A DNA stretch of 5,221 bases, taken from Victivallis vadensis (lineage in GTDB: Bacteria > Verrucomicrobiota > Lentisphaeria > Victivallales > GWF2-50-93). The stretch is taken from positions 1-5,221 of the forward strand of contig DYRX01000286.1 of the NCBI GenBank assembly GCA_020718525.1, in the 5' to 3' direction. Below the pieces are notes generated by a model. It ran no database searches, had not been told where the DNA came from, and was given only the letters and a program-made list of their open reading frames with translations. Positions 1-5,221 of the stretch are shown here, in pieces; positions within the stretch are counted from its first letter, which is position 1, and each line of letters begins with the position of its first letter. The position numbers were made by a program, and so were the translations under genes.

Positions 1-23
1 AGATACATCGTAATGTTTAATAT

Positions 24-440
24 TCAAGCCAATATAGTATAATAGTACTGCATTTTTATTTCTTTGCCATTTGACTTAACATATTGTTCCATTTCTTTTA
101 TCCACTTTCCCATATCTTTGTATGGTCCTTCAAAAACTCTAGTTAAAAATGTCCCTGAAATGGTTTTCATCTTAGCATTGTTGACATCTCCCGACACATC
201 AACAAAAACATTTGTGCCCCAAAGCGAATCTTCATCAGTCATGACTATCATATCTTCGCTTTTAACATTTGAAGCTTCCATCTTATCCATTATTCTTTTC
301 AAAACAGAACCAAAATTCAAAGGGATATGTAAAAAGGATCTAATGCGATCTTGTACGAATAATTTGTTGTTCCATTTTATTTCTCTTTGATCCCAAGGCT
401 CTGGGTTAAATTTAGGGCAACAGCAATTATCGCTACTCAT
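24..440 (-). CDS. Small uncharacterised protein, AT-rich, possibly C-terminally truncated
   Basis: A 138-residue soluble protein of unknown function with no signal peptide or membrane segment. The N-terminus has a run of three cysteines followed by PKFNPEPWD; later come a basic-aromatic stretch (about residues 22-50) and an FEGPYKDMGKW motif near residue 103. From memory this resembles a family of roughly 150-160-residue proteins, often labelled only 'hydrolase' without proof, that start with Cys-Cys-Pro-x-Phe-(N/D)-P-x-P-W-D, carry the EGP(F/Y)KDxGKW motif and end with a CPKC-type cysteine pair plus a KxYG segment. The cysteine-rich tail is absent here: the frame stops after YYYTILA. Another frame just beyond reads IKHYDV, which could be a shifted remnant of that tail. 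The start is well supported by an AGGAG six bases upstream. Codon and base composition is far more AT-rich than the genes at 830-5221, suggesting a different origin. The gene is likely real; its family is tentative and its function unknown. Confidence 0.6.
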   Translation of the reverse strand: MSSDNCCCPKFNPEPWDQREIKWNNKLFVQDRIRSFLHIPLNFGSVLKRIMDKMEASNVKSEDMIVMTDEDSLWGTNVFVDVSGDVNNAKMKTISGTFLTRVFEGPYKDMGKWIKEMEQYVKSNGKEIKMQYYYTILA

Positions 441-446
441 TATCTT

Positions 447-451
447 CTCCT
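447..451 (-). promoter_or_regulatory. Ribosome binding site of the 24-440 gene
   Basis: AGGAG on the minus strand, separated by six bases (AAGATA) from the ATG at 440. It fixes the start of the small AT-rich gene. It overlaps the TAG stop (450-452) of the toxin-like fragment just upstream, so the two reading frames abut. Confidence 0.7.
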
Positions 452-533
452 ATTTTTGACGGACAACAATCCTGCCATTTCTTCTTAATGCATAAAAGAC
501 CTTCTCATGGTTCAGGGATGGATCCTTGCTCAT
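450..533 (-). pseudogene. HicA/YcfA-type toxin N-terminal fragment
   Basis: A 27-codon open frame starting MSKDPSLNHEKV and ending NGRIVVRQK before TAG. HicA mRNA-interferase toxins (double-stranded RNA-binding-like fold, type II toxin-antitoxin systems) commonly begin M-(S/P)-K-x-P-x-(L/V)-x-x-(K/E)-x-V-x-x-A-L-x-x-x-G-F-x-(V/I)-V-R-Q-K-G-S-H, where the His is catalytic. This fragment follows that pattern up to RQK and stops exactly where G-S-H should follow, so the catalytic histidine and the rest of the usual ~60-80-residue protein are missing. The ATG overlaps the stop of an upstream short frame as ATGA (530-533), the arrangement expected of a coupled antitoxin-toxin pair. It is followed directly by the ribosome binding site of the AT-rich gene, suggesting the 3' part was replaced by a rearrangement. 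The match is from memory and over a short length; a chance ORF is possible. Confidence 0.5.
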
Positions 534-604
534 ATTGCAAGCTCCAACTCCTCTGAATTCCGCGAAAATATCATGTCATCATCAGCCGGTTCCAAATATT
601 CATA
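530..604 (-). other. Short open frame ending at the toxin-like start; possible antitoxin remnant
   Basis: A 24-codon stop-to-stop frame reading YEYLEPADDD...SEELELAI, acidic at the centre and end, with its TGA (530-532) overlapping the ATG of the HicA-like fragment. The frame before it, beyond a single TGA at 605-607, reads ILEKYRDIKPKIKACGG, so one stop codon separates two plausible-looking segments. There is no convincing start codon with a ribosome binding site. Position and overlap fit a decayed antitoxin gene, but I cannot match the residues to HicB or another named antitoxin family, so this is inference from arrangement only. Confidence 0.2.
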
Positions 605-702
605 TCACCCTCCACAGGCTTTGATCTTAGGTTTAATATCTCTGTATTTCTCGAGTATTCAAGTCTTTTGCTAACATTCAATAGACTGCCGAGGGTATTT
701 CC

Positions 703-799
703 TCACATCCCTTGGTCTATCACCGAGTGAAACGAGCTTGCCAGCGCAAAATTGTTAGCCTCCAAATCCGTCGAAGTAACCCAACAATAATATTTTCAT
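703..799 (-). pseudogene. Interrupted start of a gene downstream of yqhD
   Basis: An ATG at 797-799 preceded by AAGGGAAGGA, with five bases between the GGA and the ATG, opens a frame reading MKILLLGYFDGFGG and then TAA (755-757). Removing one base at the stop gives GG-NNFALASSFHSVIDQGM before TGA at 703-705, so a single-base frameshift is a plausible cause. The hydrophobic beta strand followed by a glycine-rich turn is typical of the first strand of a Rossmann-like or other alpha/beta enzyme. Pyroglutamyl peptidase I (MKILVTGFxPFGG) and some glycosyltransferases start in a similar way, and I cannot choose between them. It begins 31 bases after the yqhD stop, as in an operon. The sequence after 703 does not continue convincingly in any frame, so most of the gene appears lost. 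It could also be a very short expressed peptide. Confidence 0.35.
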
Positions 800-829
800 C
801 TTAGTCCTTCCCTTCATTGTCGGGAGATT

Positions 830-1987
830 TCAACTCTTTGATACTATTTTGGCGGCCCGCTCGGCGTCGATGTCACCTCTTTCCCCGAGGGAGACTCCTC
901 CTCTGGACGCGAATCGGGAGCGGATTCTATCTGCGGCCTCAGACGCTCCAATTCCATAGTCGGCGAGCCTTGTCCTCATTCCGATGGAGTTGAAGAAGGC
1001 CTCGGTTCTGACGACTGCCTCGACAGCCGCCTTGTCGTTGTCAGCTTCGTTTGAAGAGAATACTCTGCGGGCGAACTGGGCGAGCTTTTCCTTTTTTGAA
1101 TCGAAGCATTCGAGCCAGAGTCGTGGCAGTACGATTGCAAGCGAGACAGCATGATCAATTCCGTAGAATGCAGTAAGCTCATGGCCGATCATGTGCGTCC
1201 CCCAGTCCTGGATTTTACCGCATGAGCAGAATCCGTTGAGCGCACAGGTCGCCGCCCACATCAGATTGGCTCTCTGATTGTAGTCCGACGGATTCGAGAG
1301 AAGCTTCGGGGATAGCTCGACAAGCGTAAGAGCGATTGACTCGCAGAATCTGTCCTGGAGGGGGCTGGAGTTCTCGTAGGTCATGTATTGCTCCATCACA
1401 TGGACAAAGGCGTCAACTATTCCGTTCACTGTCTGTCTTGTAGGGAGGCTGTATGTTGTTTCGGGATCGAGAATCGAGAATTTTGGATAGACAAGGGGAT
1501 TGGAGAAGTGCAGTTTTTCGTCGGAAGAGCGTCTTGAAATGACAGAGTGGGGATTCATCTCTGAACCAGTCGCCGGCAGTGTGAGGACTGCGCCAATTGG
1601 AAGGGCTGATTCAAGCGCCGCGCCCTTTGAAAGGATTTCCCACGGATCGTTTCCTTTGAACTCCGCGGCGGCGGCGATGAATTTGGCGGCGTCGAGAACT
1701 GAACCGCCTCCGACGGAAAGGATGAATTTAGCTTTTTTGCCTTTCGCGAGTTTCACAGCCTCCATGCAGGTCTCGAAGAGCGGATTCGGCTCGATGCCGC
1801 CGAACTCGACAAAATCATGTTTTCCGAGGGCTTTTACGCACTGATCATAGACGCCGTTCTTCTTAATCGAACCGCCGCCATACAGCATAAGTATTCTGCC
1901 TTTCTTAGGCAGTCTCTCCGAAAGAGCCGATATCGAGCCTTTACCAAAAATGATCTCGACCGGATTCTGATAGACAAAATTTTCCAT
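830..1987 (-). CDS. yqhD: YqhD-type NADPH-dependent aldehyde reductase / alcohol dehydrogenase
   Basis: A complete 385-residue group III (iron-containing family) alcohol dehydrogenase, nearly the length of E. coli YqhD (387). The family reduces short-chain and toxic aldehydes to alcohols with NADPH in the cytoplasm. The N-terminal dinucleotide-binding domain (about 1-185) shows GGGS at 37-40 and GGGSVLDAAKF from 93. LTLPATGSE at 135-143 is the conserved loop near the active site, and the ISRR following it also resembles YqhD. The C-terminal helical domain carries the metal ligands at Asp192 and His196 (VDAFVH), His265 (DWGTH) and His279 (DHA), which line up with Asp194, His198, His267 and His281 of E. 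coli YqhD with a constant offset of two. The conserved MWAAT (243-247) and GHELTA (268-273) segments are intact. The start is supported by AGGAG six bases upstream. It is divergent from mutS, and a broken gene follows it 31 bases downstream. The physiological substrate cannot be read from sequence; BdhA-type butanol dehydrogenase is the nearest alternative name. Confidence 0.93.
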   Translation of the reverse strand: MENFVYQNPVEIIFGKGSISALSERLPKKGRILMLYGGGSIKKNGVYDQCVKALGKHDFVEFGGIEPNPLFETCMEAVKLAKGKKAKFILSVGGGSVLDAAKFIAAAAEFKGNDPWEILSKGAALESALPIGAVLTLPATGSEMNPHSVISRRSSDEKLHFSNPLVYPKFSILDPETTYSLPTRQTVNGIVDAFVHVMEQYMTYENSSPLQDRFCESIALTLVELSPKLLSNPSDYNQRANLMWAATCALNGFCSCGKIQDWGTHMIGHELTAFYGIDHAVSLAIVLPRLWLECFDSKKEKLAQFARRVFSSNEADNDKAAVEAVVRTEAFFNSIGMRTRLADYGIGASEAADRIRSRFASRGGVSLGERGDIDAERAAKIVSKS

Positions 1988-1993
1988 TGCGCT

Positions 1994-1998
1994 CTCCT
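1994..1998 (-). promoter_or_regulatory. Ribosome binding site of yqhD
   Basis: AGGAG on the minus strand, six bases from the ATG at 1985-1987. It confirms the yqhD start, which also agrees with the family N-terminus. Confidence 0.75.
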
Positions 1999-2051
1999 TT
2001 TACCTATTGTTTCGTTTTTTTTCTGGCGACATGCGAATTTTTACGTCCTGC

Positions 2052-2081
2052 ATAATATATTCATGGGCTCGGCAGAAGCAA
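2052..2081 (-). promoter_or_regulatory. Possible sigma-70-type promoter for yqhD
   Basis: On the minus strand, TTGCTT (2076-2081) and TATTAT (2052-2057) are separated by 18 bases, matching the -35 and -10 consensus at four and five of six positions. It would give a leader of about 55-60 bases before the yqhD ATG, including an A8 run (2015-2022). The AT-rich -10 sits only about 40 bases from the mutS start, so the region could also hold the mutS promoter on the other strand (CATAAT at 2051-2056), but I see no good -35 for that direction. Assigned by eye only. Confidence 0.35.
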
Positions 2082-2097
2082 GCGAAAGAAGCGTTCA

Positions 2098-4626
2098 ATG
2101 GACGATGCACTTACTCCAATGATGAAGCAGTACCGCGACGCGAAGTCGGCGATTCCCGCCGACTGCATCCTCCTGTTCAGAATGGGCGATTTCTATGAAG
2201 TTTTTTTCGACGACGCCAAGATTGCCGCGCCGATTCTAGATGTCGCCCTCACAAAAAGGGCGGGAATTGCGATGTGCGGAGTTCCGCACCATGCGCTCGA
2301 AGCGTATCTTCCTAGGCTCCTTTCCGCCGGGAAAAAGGTTGCAATCGCCGAACAGCTTGAAGATCCGAAAACGGCGAAGGGGCTCGTCAAAAGGGGAATT
2401 TCGCGAATAATATCTCCGGGCGCGATCAGCGATGGAAGCCTTCTTTCACCGAGCCGCAACAATTATCTTGCCGCGCTTCTTGTTTCAAAAAAAGGCAGAA
2501 TAGGTCTCGCTTCCATTGATATCAGCACTGGAGAACTTCGCGCAACCGAGCCGGCTTCGATGGAGGCTCTAGTTGATGAGCTTCAAAGACTTGCGCCTCC
2601 AGAATGCATTGTTCCGGAAAGTCTCCACGAGGAGTGGAAGGCAAGCAAAATGATTCCGCCCGCCTTGGACTCGGTGCTTTGGACTCCGGCTGGAGACCAT
2701 CTCTTCGACGAAGTCAACGCGGCCGATTTTCTGCTCGCTCATTTTTCGGTTCTTTCTTTGGACGGATTCGGATGCCAGGGCATGAGCCTGGGGATTCAGG
2801 CCGCAGGAGCTGTACTCGCCCATCTTCGGGACGGACTGAAGCAGAGCGTCGCCCATGTGACGAGGATCCGCGCCTACAGCGATTCGGACTGCCTCATCCT
2901 GGATCAGGCGACAAGAAGGAATCTTGAGATAGTCGAGACTGGCTCGAATGGAAAAAAGGAGGATTCGCTCGTCCAGATCCTTGACAAGACTTCGACGCCG
3001 ATGGGAGCAAGAAAGCTGAGGGACTGCCTGCTTCGCCCTCTGCGGAACAGGAAGGAGATAAACAGGAGACTTGATGCAGTCGAGGCGCTCAAGGAAGATC
3101 CTTTGACGCTGGCGGAGCTTTCCGAAATGATTTCGCTCGTGAGGGATCTGGAGCGCATCTGCGCGAGGCTCAATCTTGGAAACGCAAGTCCGCGCGACAT
3201 GGCGACTCTCTCGCAGAGCCTCAAAATTGTTCCAGGCATCCGTTCGATTCTTGACTTCAGAGAACTGCCGCTTTTCTGCGAAATTCGCAGTTCTCTTTCC
3301 GACCATTCGGAGCTTGTGGATCGGATAGACGGAACCCTGGTCGAGGAGCCGCCCTTGAGCATAGGCGACGGCGGTCTGATCAGAACAGGATATTCTTCGG
3401 AGCTTGATGATTTGCGGAAGGCTTCCACAGAAGGGAAGGAATGGGTCGCACAGTTCCAGGCGAAGGAGCAGGCGAGAGCGAAGATCCGCAATCTGAAGGT
3501 GAAGTACAACAAGGTCTTCGGATATCACATCGAGATAAGCCGTAGTAATTTGGAGCAGGTGCCTTCGGACTACATCAGGAAGCAGACGCTTGTCAATGCA
3601 GAGCGCTTCATCACGCCGGAACTGAAGGAAATGGAGAACAGAATCGTTGGAGCGGAGGAGAGGGCGAAGGCTCTCGAACAGGAAATATTCCAGGAACTGC
3701 GCAACGAGGCGTTGAAATGGACATCACCGATACTGAAGACTGCGGACGCGATCGCAACCATTGATCTGATCTCCTCCTTTGCAGAATGCGCAAGAACGCT
3801 TTCCTATGTCAGACCCGAAATCAGCGACGACGAAACGCTTCTCATACGCGGCGGGAGACATCCTGTTTTGGATGCAGTCATGAAGAAGGAGCGTTTTGTA
3901 CCCAACGACACATTTCTTGACGGCGCAGAGAATCGAGTGATGATCATCACAGGTCCTAACATGGCTGGAAAATCCACCTATATCAGGCAGGTGGGGATAA
4001 TCGCGCTCATGGCTCATTGCGGATCCTTTGTTCCCGCCGAATCGGCTAAGATAGGGATTCTCGACAGGATCTTCACGAGAGTCGGCGCCGCGGACGATAT
4101 TTCAAAGGGGCAGAGCACCTTCATGGTCGAGATGCTCGAGACCGCGAACATCCTCAACCATGCGACACCAAAAAGTCTGGTGATTCTCGACGAAATTGGC
4201 AGGGGAACAAGCACGTTTGATGGTCTCAGCATCGCATGGGCTGTCGCAGAGTTTCTGCACGACAAGTCGAAAAGCGGGGCGAGGACTCTTTTCGCTACCC
4301 ACTACCACGAGCTCACAGAGCTGGCAATCACTTGCCCGGGAGTGAAAAACTACAATGTCGCAGTCAGAGAGCACGGAGAGCAGATCATTTTTCTGAGACA
4401 GATTGTGGCTGGAAGCGCCGACAAGAGCTATGGAATTCATGTTGCGAAACTCGCAGGCTTGCCGAAGGACGTGATTGAGAGGGCGAAGGAAATACTTGGC
4501 AACCTCGAGTCGGATTCTTTGGCAGAATCTGGACAGCCGAGTCTGGCAAGGCGCAGAAAAGGCGCTAAGACCAATGTCGTATCCGAAACAGAACAGCCGT
4601 CACTTTTCAATTGGCGCTCAATCTGA
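2098..4626 (+). CDS. mutS: DNA mismatch repair protein MutS
   Basis: A complete 842-residue MutS (E. coli MutS is 853), the ATPase that recognises mismatches and small loops and recruits MutL. Domains by residue: mismatch-binding domain I about 5-118, with the Phe-x-Glu reader at Phe32-Glu34 in FRMGDFYEVF; connector about 125-255; core levers about 265-570; clamp about 430-525; ATPase from about 575. The ATPase has Walker A GPNMAGKS (619-626, Lys625), the signature STFMVEM (673-679), Walker B LVILDEIGRG (Asp698, Glu699) and the ATHYHEL switch (His735). The helix-turn-helix dimerisation segment around 775-800 (KSYGIHVAKLAGLPKDVI) is present. The protein ends at QPSLF (833-837) plus five residues: a canonical beta-clamp binding pentapeptide but no C-terminal tetramerisation domain. 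No good ribosome binding site precedes the ATG (GAAAGAAG at best), yet it is the first possible ATG after an in-frame stop at 2053-2055 and family alignment supports it. The downstream membrane gene starts 14 bases after the stop. Confidence 0.98.
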   Translation: MDDALTPMMKQYRDAKSAIPADCILLFRMGDFYEVFFDDAKIAAPILDVALTKRAGIAMCGVPHHALEAYLPRLLSAGKKVAIAEQLEDPKTAKGLVKRGISRIISPGAISDGSLLSPSRNNYLAALLVSKKGRIGLASIDISTGELRATEPASMEALVDELQRLAPPECIVPESLHEEWKASKMIPPALDSVLWTPAGDHLFDEVNAADFLLAHFSVLSLDGFGCQGMSLGIQAAGAVLAHLRDGLKQSVAHVTRIRAYSDSDCLILDQATRRNLEIVETGSNGKKEDSLVQILDKTSTPMGARKLRDCLLRPLRNRKEINRRLDAVEALKEDPLTLAELSEMISLVRDLERICARLNLGNASPRDMATLSQSLKIVPGIRSILDFRELPLFCEIRSSLSDHSELVDRIDGTLVEEPPLSIGDGGLIRTGYSSELDDLRKASTEGKEWVAQFQAKEQARAKIRNLKVKYNKVFGYHIEISRSNLEQVPSDYIRKQTLVNAERFITPELKEMENRIVGAEERAKALEQEIFQELRNEALKWTSPILKTADAIATIDLISSFAECARTLSYVRPEISDDETLLIRGGRHPVLDAVMKKERFVPNDTFLDGAENRVMIITGPNMAGKSTYIRQVGIIALMAHCGSFVPAESAKIGILDRIFTRVGAADDISKGQSTFMVEMLETANILNHATPKSLVILDEIGRGTSTFDGLSIAWAVAEFLHDKSKSGARTLFATHYHELTELAITCPGVKNYNVAVREHGEQIIFLRQIVAGSADKSYGIHVAKLAGLPKDVIERAKEILGNLESDSLAESGQPSLARRRKGAKTNVVSETEQPSLFNWRSI

Positions 4627-4628
4627 TC

Positions 4629-4634
4629 GAGGTG
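4629..4634 (+). promoter_or_regulatory. Ribosome binding site of the downstream membrane protein gene
   Basis: GAGGTG two bases after the mutS stop and six bases before the ATG at 4641. It supports the start of the window-edge gene and fits translation of both genes from one message. Confidence 0.65.
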
Positions 4635-4640
4635 CAAATC

Positions 4641-5221
4641 ATGTCCAGCGAGCGTGAGAACAACTCTATCGTTACAGTTGCCGGAGGAGGAAAGCTTATC
4701 CCCCTGGGCGCTCTCGTCATGGTCTTTTCTCTTGCTCCGGCATTTCAGCATTTCATTTTGGGGATTCCTGTTGCCAGTGGAAAAGATTTCCTGCCGTTCA
4801 TTCTATTTTCAGCGGCAGGTCTTGCCGTCTCCATAGGCATGATCGCATACAGAAAGAATGTTAGATTTGACGGATCTGTGCGCGAGATTGAGATCATGCA
4901 CAGCGTGATGCTTCCGATATGGCGGCGGACGCTATCATCGGAAAATTATGACCTGATAAGGCTTGCATCAGTTGTCTACGCGGGGAGAAACGGCAGAATA
5001 CCTGTGTTCAGGGTTGCCCTCTGCAGTTCTGGTTCTGGAGCTCAGGAAAAAATTTGTGATTTCAGGTCGTGGATGGATGCGGGCATCTTTGCGGAATCCT
5101 GCGCGATTGCGCTGAATCTGCCTCTTCTCGACGAGACTTGGGATCCTCCCCATAAATTTTCCCCTTCCGAACTGCGTGCGTCAATCAAGGACATCTCCGG
5201 AGAGGAAACAGCGGAAGACAA
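4641..5221 (+). CDS. Membrane protein of unknown function, 3' end outside the window
   Basis: An open frame of 193 codons without a stop, running off the window edge. The protein begins MSSERENNSIVTVAGGGK, then has two predicted membrane helices: about residues 18-40 (LIPLGALVMVFSLAP onward) and about 50-70 (FLPFILFSAAGLAVSIGMIAY), joined by a short loop. A soluble region follows: RFDGSVREIEI...LPIWRRTL...YDLIRLASVVY...FRVALCSSG...FRSWMDAGIFAESCAIALNLPLLDETW. This layout (a hairpin of two helices, a beta-rich stretch, then a helix with AxxxAxxLxLPL-D) recalls uncharacterised membrane-anchored PH-like proteins found in many bacteria, but I cannot name the family. Both termini of the hairpin are probably cytoplasmic, given Arg/Lys after helix 2. 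The start is set by GAGGTG six bases upstream; the 14-base gap from mutS suggests an operon. A functional link to mismatch repair is not implied. Confidence 0.75.
   Translation, partial: MSSERENNSIVTVAGGGKLIPLGALVMVFSLAPAFQHFILGIPVASGKDFLPFILFSAAGLAVSIGMIAYRKNVRFDGSVREIEIMHSVMLPIWRRTLSSENYDLIRLASVVYAGRNGRIPVFRVALCSSGSGAQEKICDFRSWMDAGIFAESCAIALNLPLLDETWDPPHKFSPSELRASIKDISGEETAED

Larger units (their letters stand above)
441..829. other. Intergenic stretch without an intact gene; decayed coding fragments
   Basis: 389 bases between two minus-strand genes. It holds the HicA-like fragment (450-533), an adjoining short frame (530-604), a further stop-bounded minus-strand frame of about 43 codons around 560-700 whose product I do not recognise, and the interrupted gene start at 703-799. 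All minus-strand frames are broken by stops within about 45 codons. No strong hairpin followed by a T-run, so no clear terminator for yqhD, was found by eye. The pattern fits gene decay after rearrangement. Confidence 0.5.

Noticed and set aside
64..390. Plus-strand open frame of 108 codons opposite the small AT-rich gene.
   Set aside because: The minus-strand frame has a better ribosome binding site and family-like motifs; this one has no recognisable content and lies antisense to it.
507..674. Plus-strand 55-codon open frame containing SKYSYHPPQALILGLISLYF, reminiscent of the YHP segment in the DUF772 N-terminal region of some transposases.
   Set aside because: Resemblance is limited to a few residues, there is no ribosome binding site, no flanking transposase frame or inverted repeats are visible, and it lies partly antisense to the better supported HicA-like fragment.
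750..788. Weak inverted repeat ATTGTT / AACAAT downstream of yqhD as a possible terminator.
   Set aside because: The stem is only six AT-rich pairs with a loop of more than 20 bases and no following T-run in the right direction, and it overlaps the interrupted gene start.
2015..2022. T8 run as a terminator tail.
   Set aside because: No G/C-rich hairpin precedes it on either strand; it lies in the divergent promoter region.
2569..3528. Long minus-strand open frame of 319 codons.
   Set aside because: It is entirely antisense to mutS, whose domains and motifs are intact; its composition looks like a codon-bias shadow.

Overview
This window looks like ordinary chromosomal DNA from a bacterium of moderate G+C. 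It carries two well-conserved housekeeping or metabolic genes in divergent orientation, a new gene starting behind one of them, and an AT-rich, partly decayed accessory stretch at the left end. The organism cannot be named from the sequence. The MutS N-terminus has wording (TPMMKQY...LLFRMGDFYE...APILDVALTKR) that I associate with MutS proteins of the Planctomycetes-Verrucomicrobia-Chlamydiae group and relatives. That is a weak impression from memory, not a placement.

Layout, left to right. Positions 24-440 (minus) hold a small cysteine-containing protein of unknown function in clearly AT-rich DNA: 19 of 60 bases are G/C in 61-120, against 37 of 60 in 3421-3480 within mutS. Positions 441-829 contain no intact gene but are not featureless. 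On the minus strand they hold a 27-codon fragment that reads like the N-terminus of a HicA/YcfA-type toxin (450-533), cut off just before the expected conserved Gly-Ser-His. They also hold the ribosome binding site and first 14 codons of a gene directly behind yqhD (755-799), which hits a stop and seems to continue in another frame. Positions 830-1987 (minus) encode a complete YqhD-type iron/zinc alcohol dehydrogenase. A 110-base divergent intergenic region (1988-2097) carries its ribosome binding site and a plausible promoter. Positions 2098-4626 (plus) encode a complete DNA mismatch repair protein MutS, 842 residues, which ends immediately after a sliding-clamp binding pentapeptide. From 4641 to the window edge a membrane protein of unknown function begins, 14 bases after the mutS stop and with a good ribosome binding site. 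It is probably co-transcribed with mutS and is cut by the window end.

The genes do not form an obvious pathway together. YqhD removes reactive aldehydes with NADPH, and MutS starts mismatch repair. I see no CRISPR array, tRNA, rRNA, insertion sequence or phage gene, and no complete undescribed system. The most informative parts are the decayed junction region at 441-829 and the unusual C-terminus of MutS.
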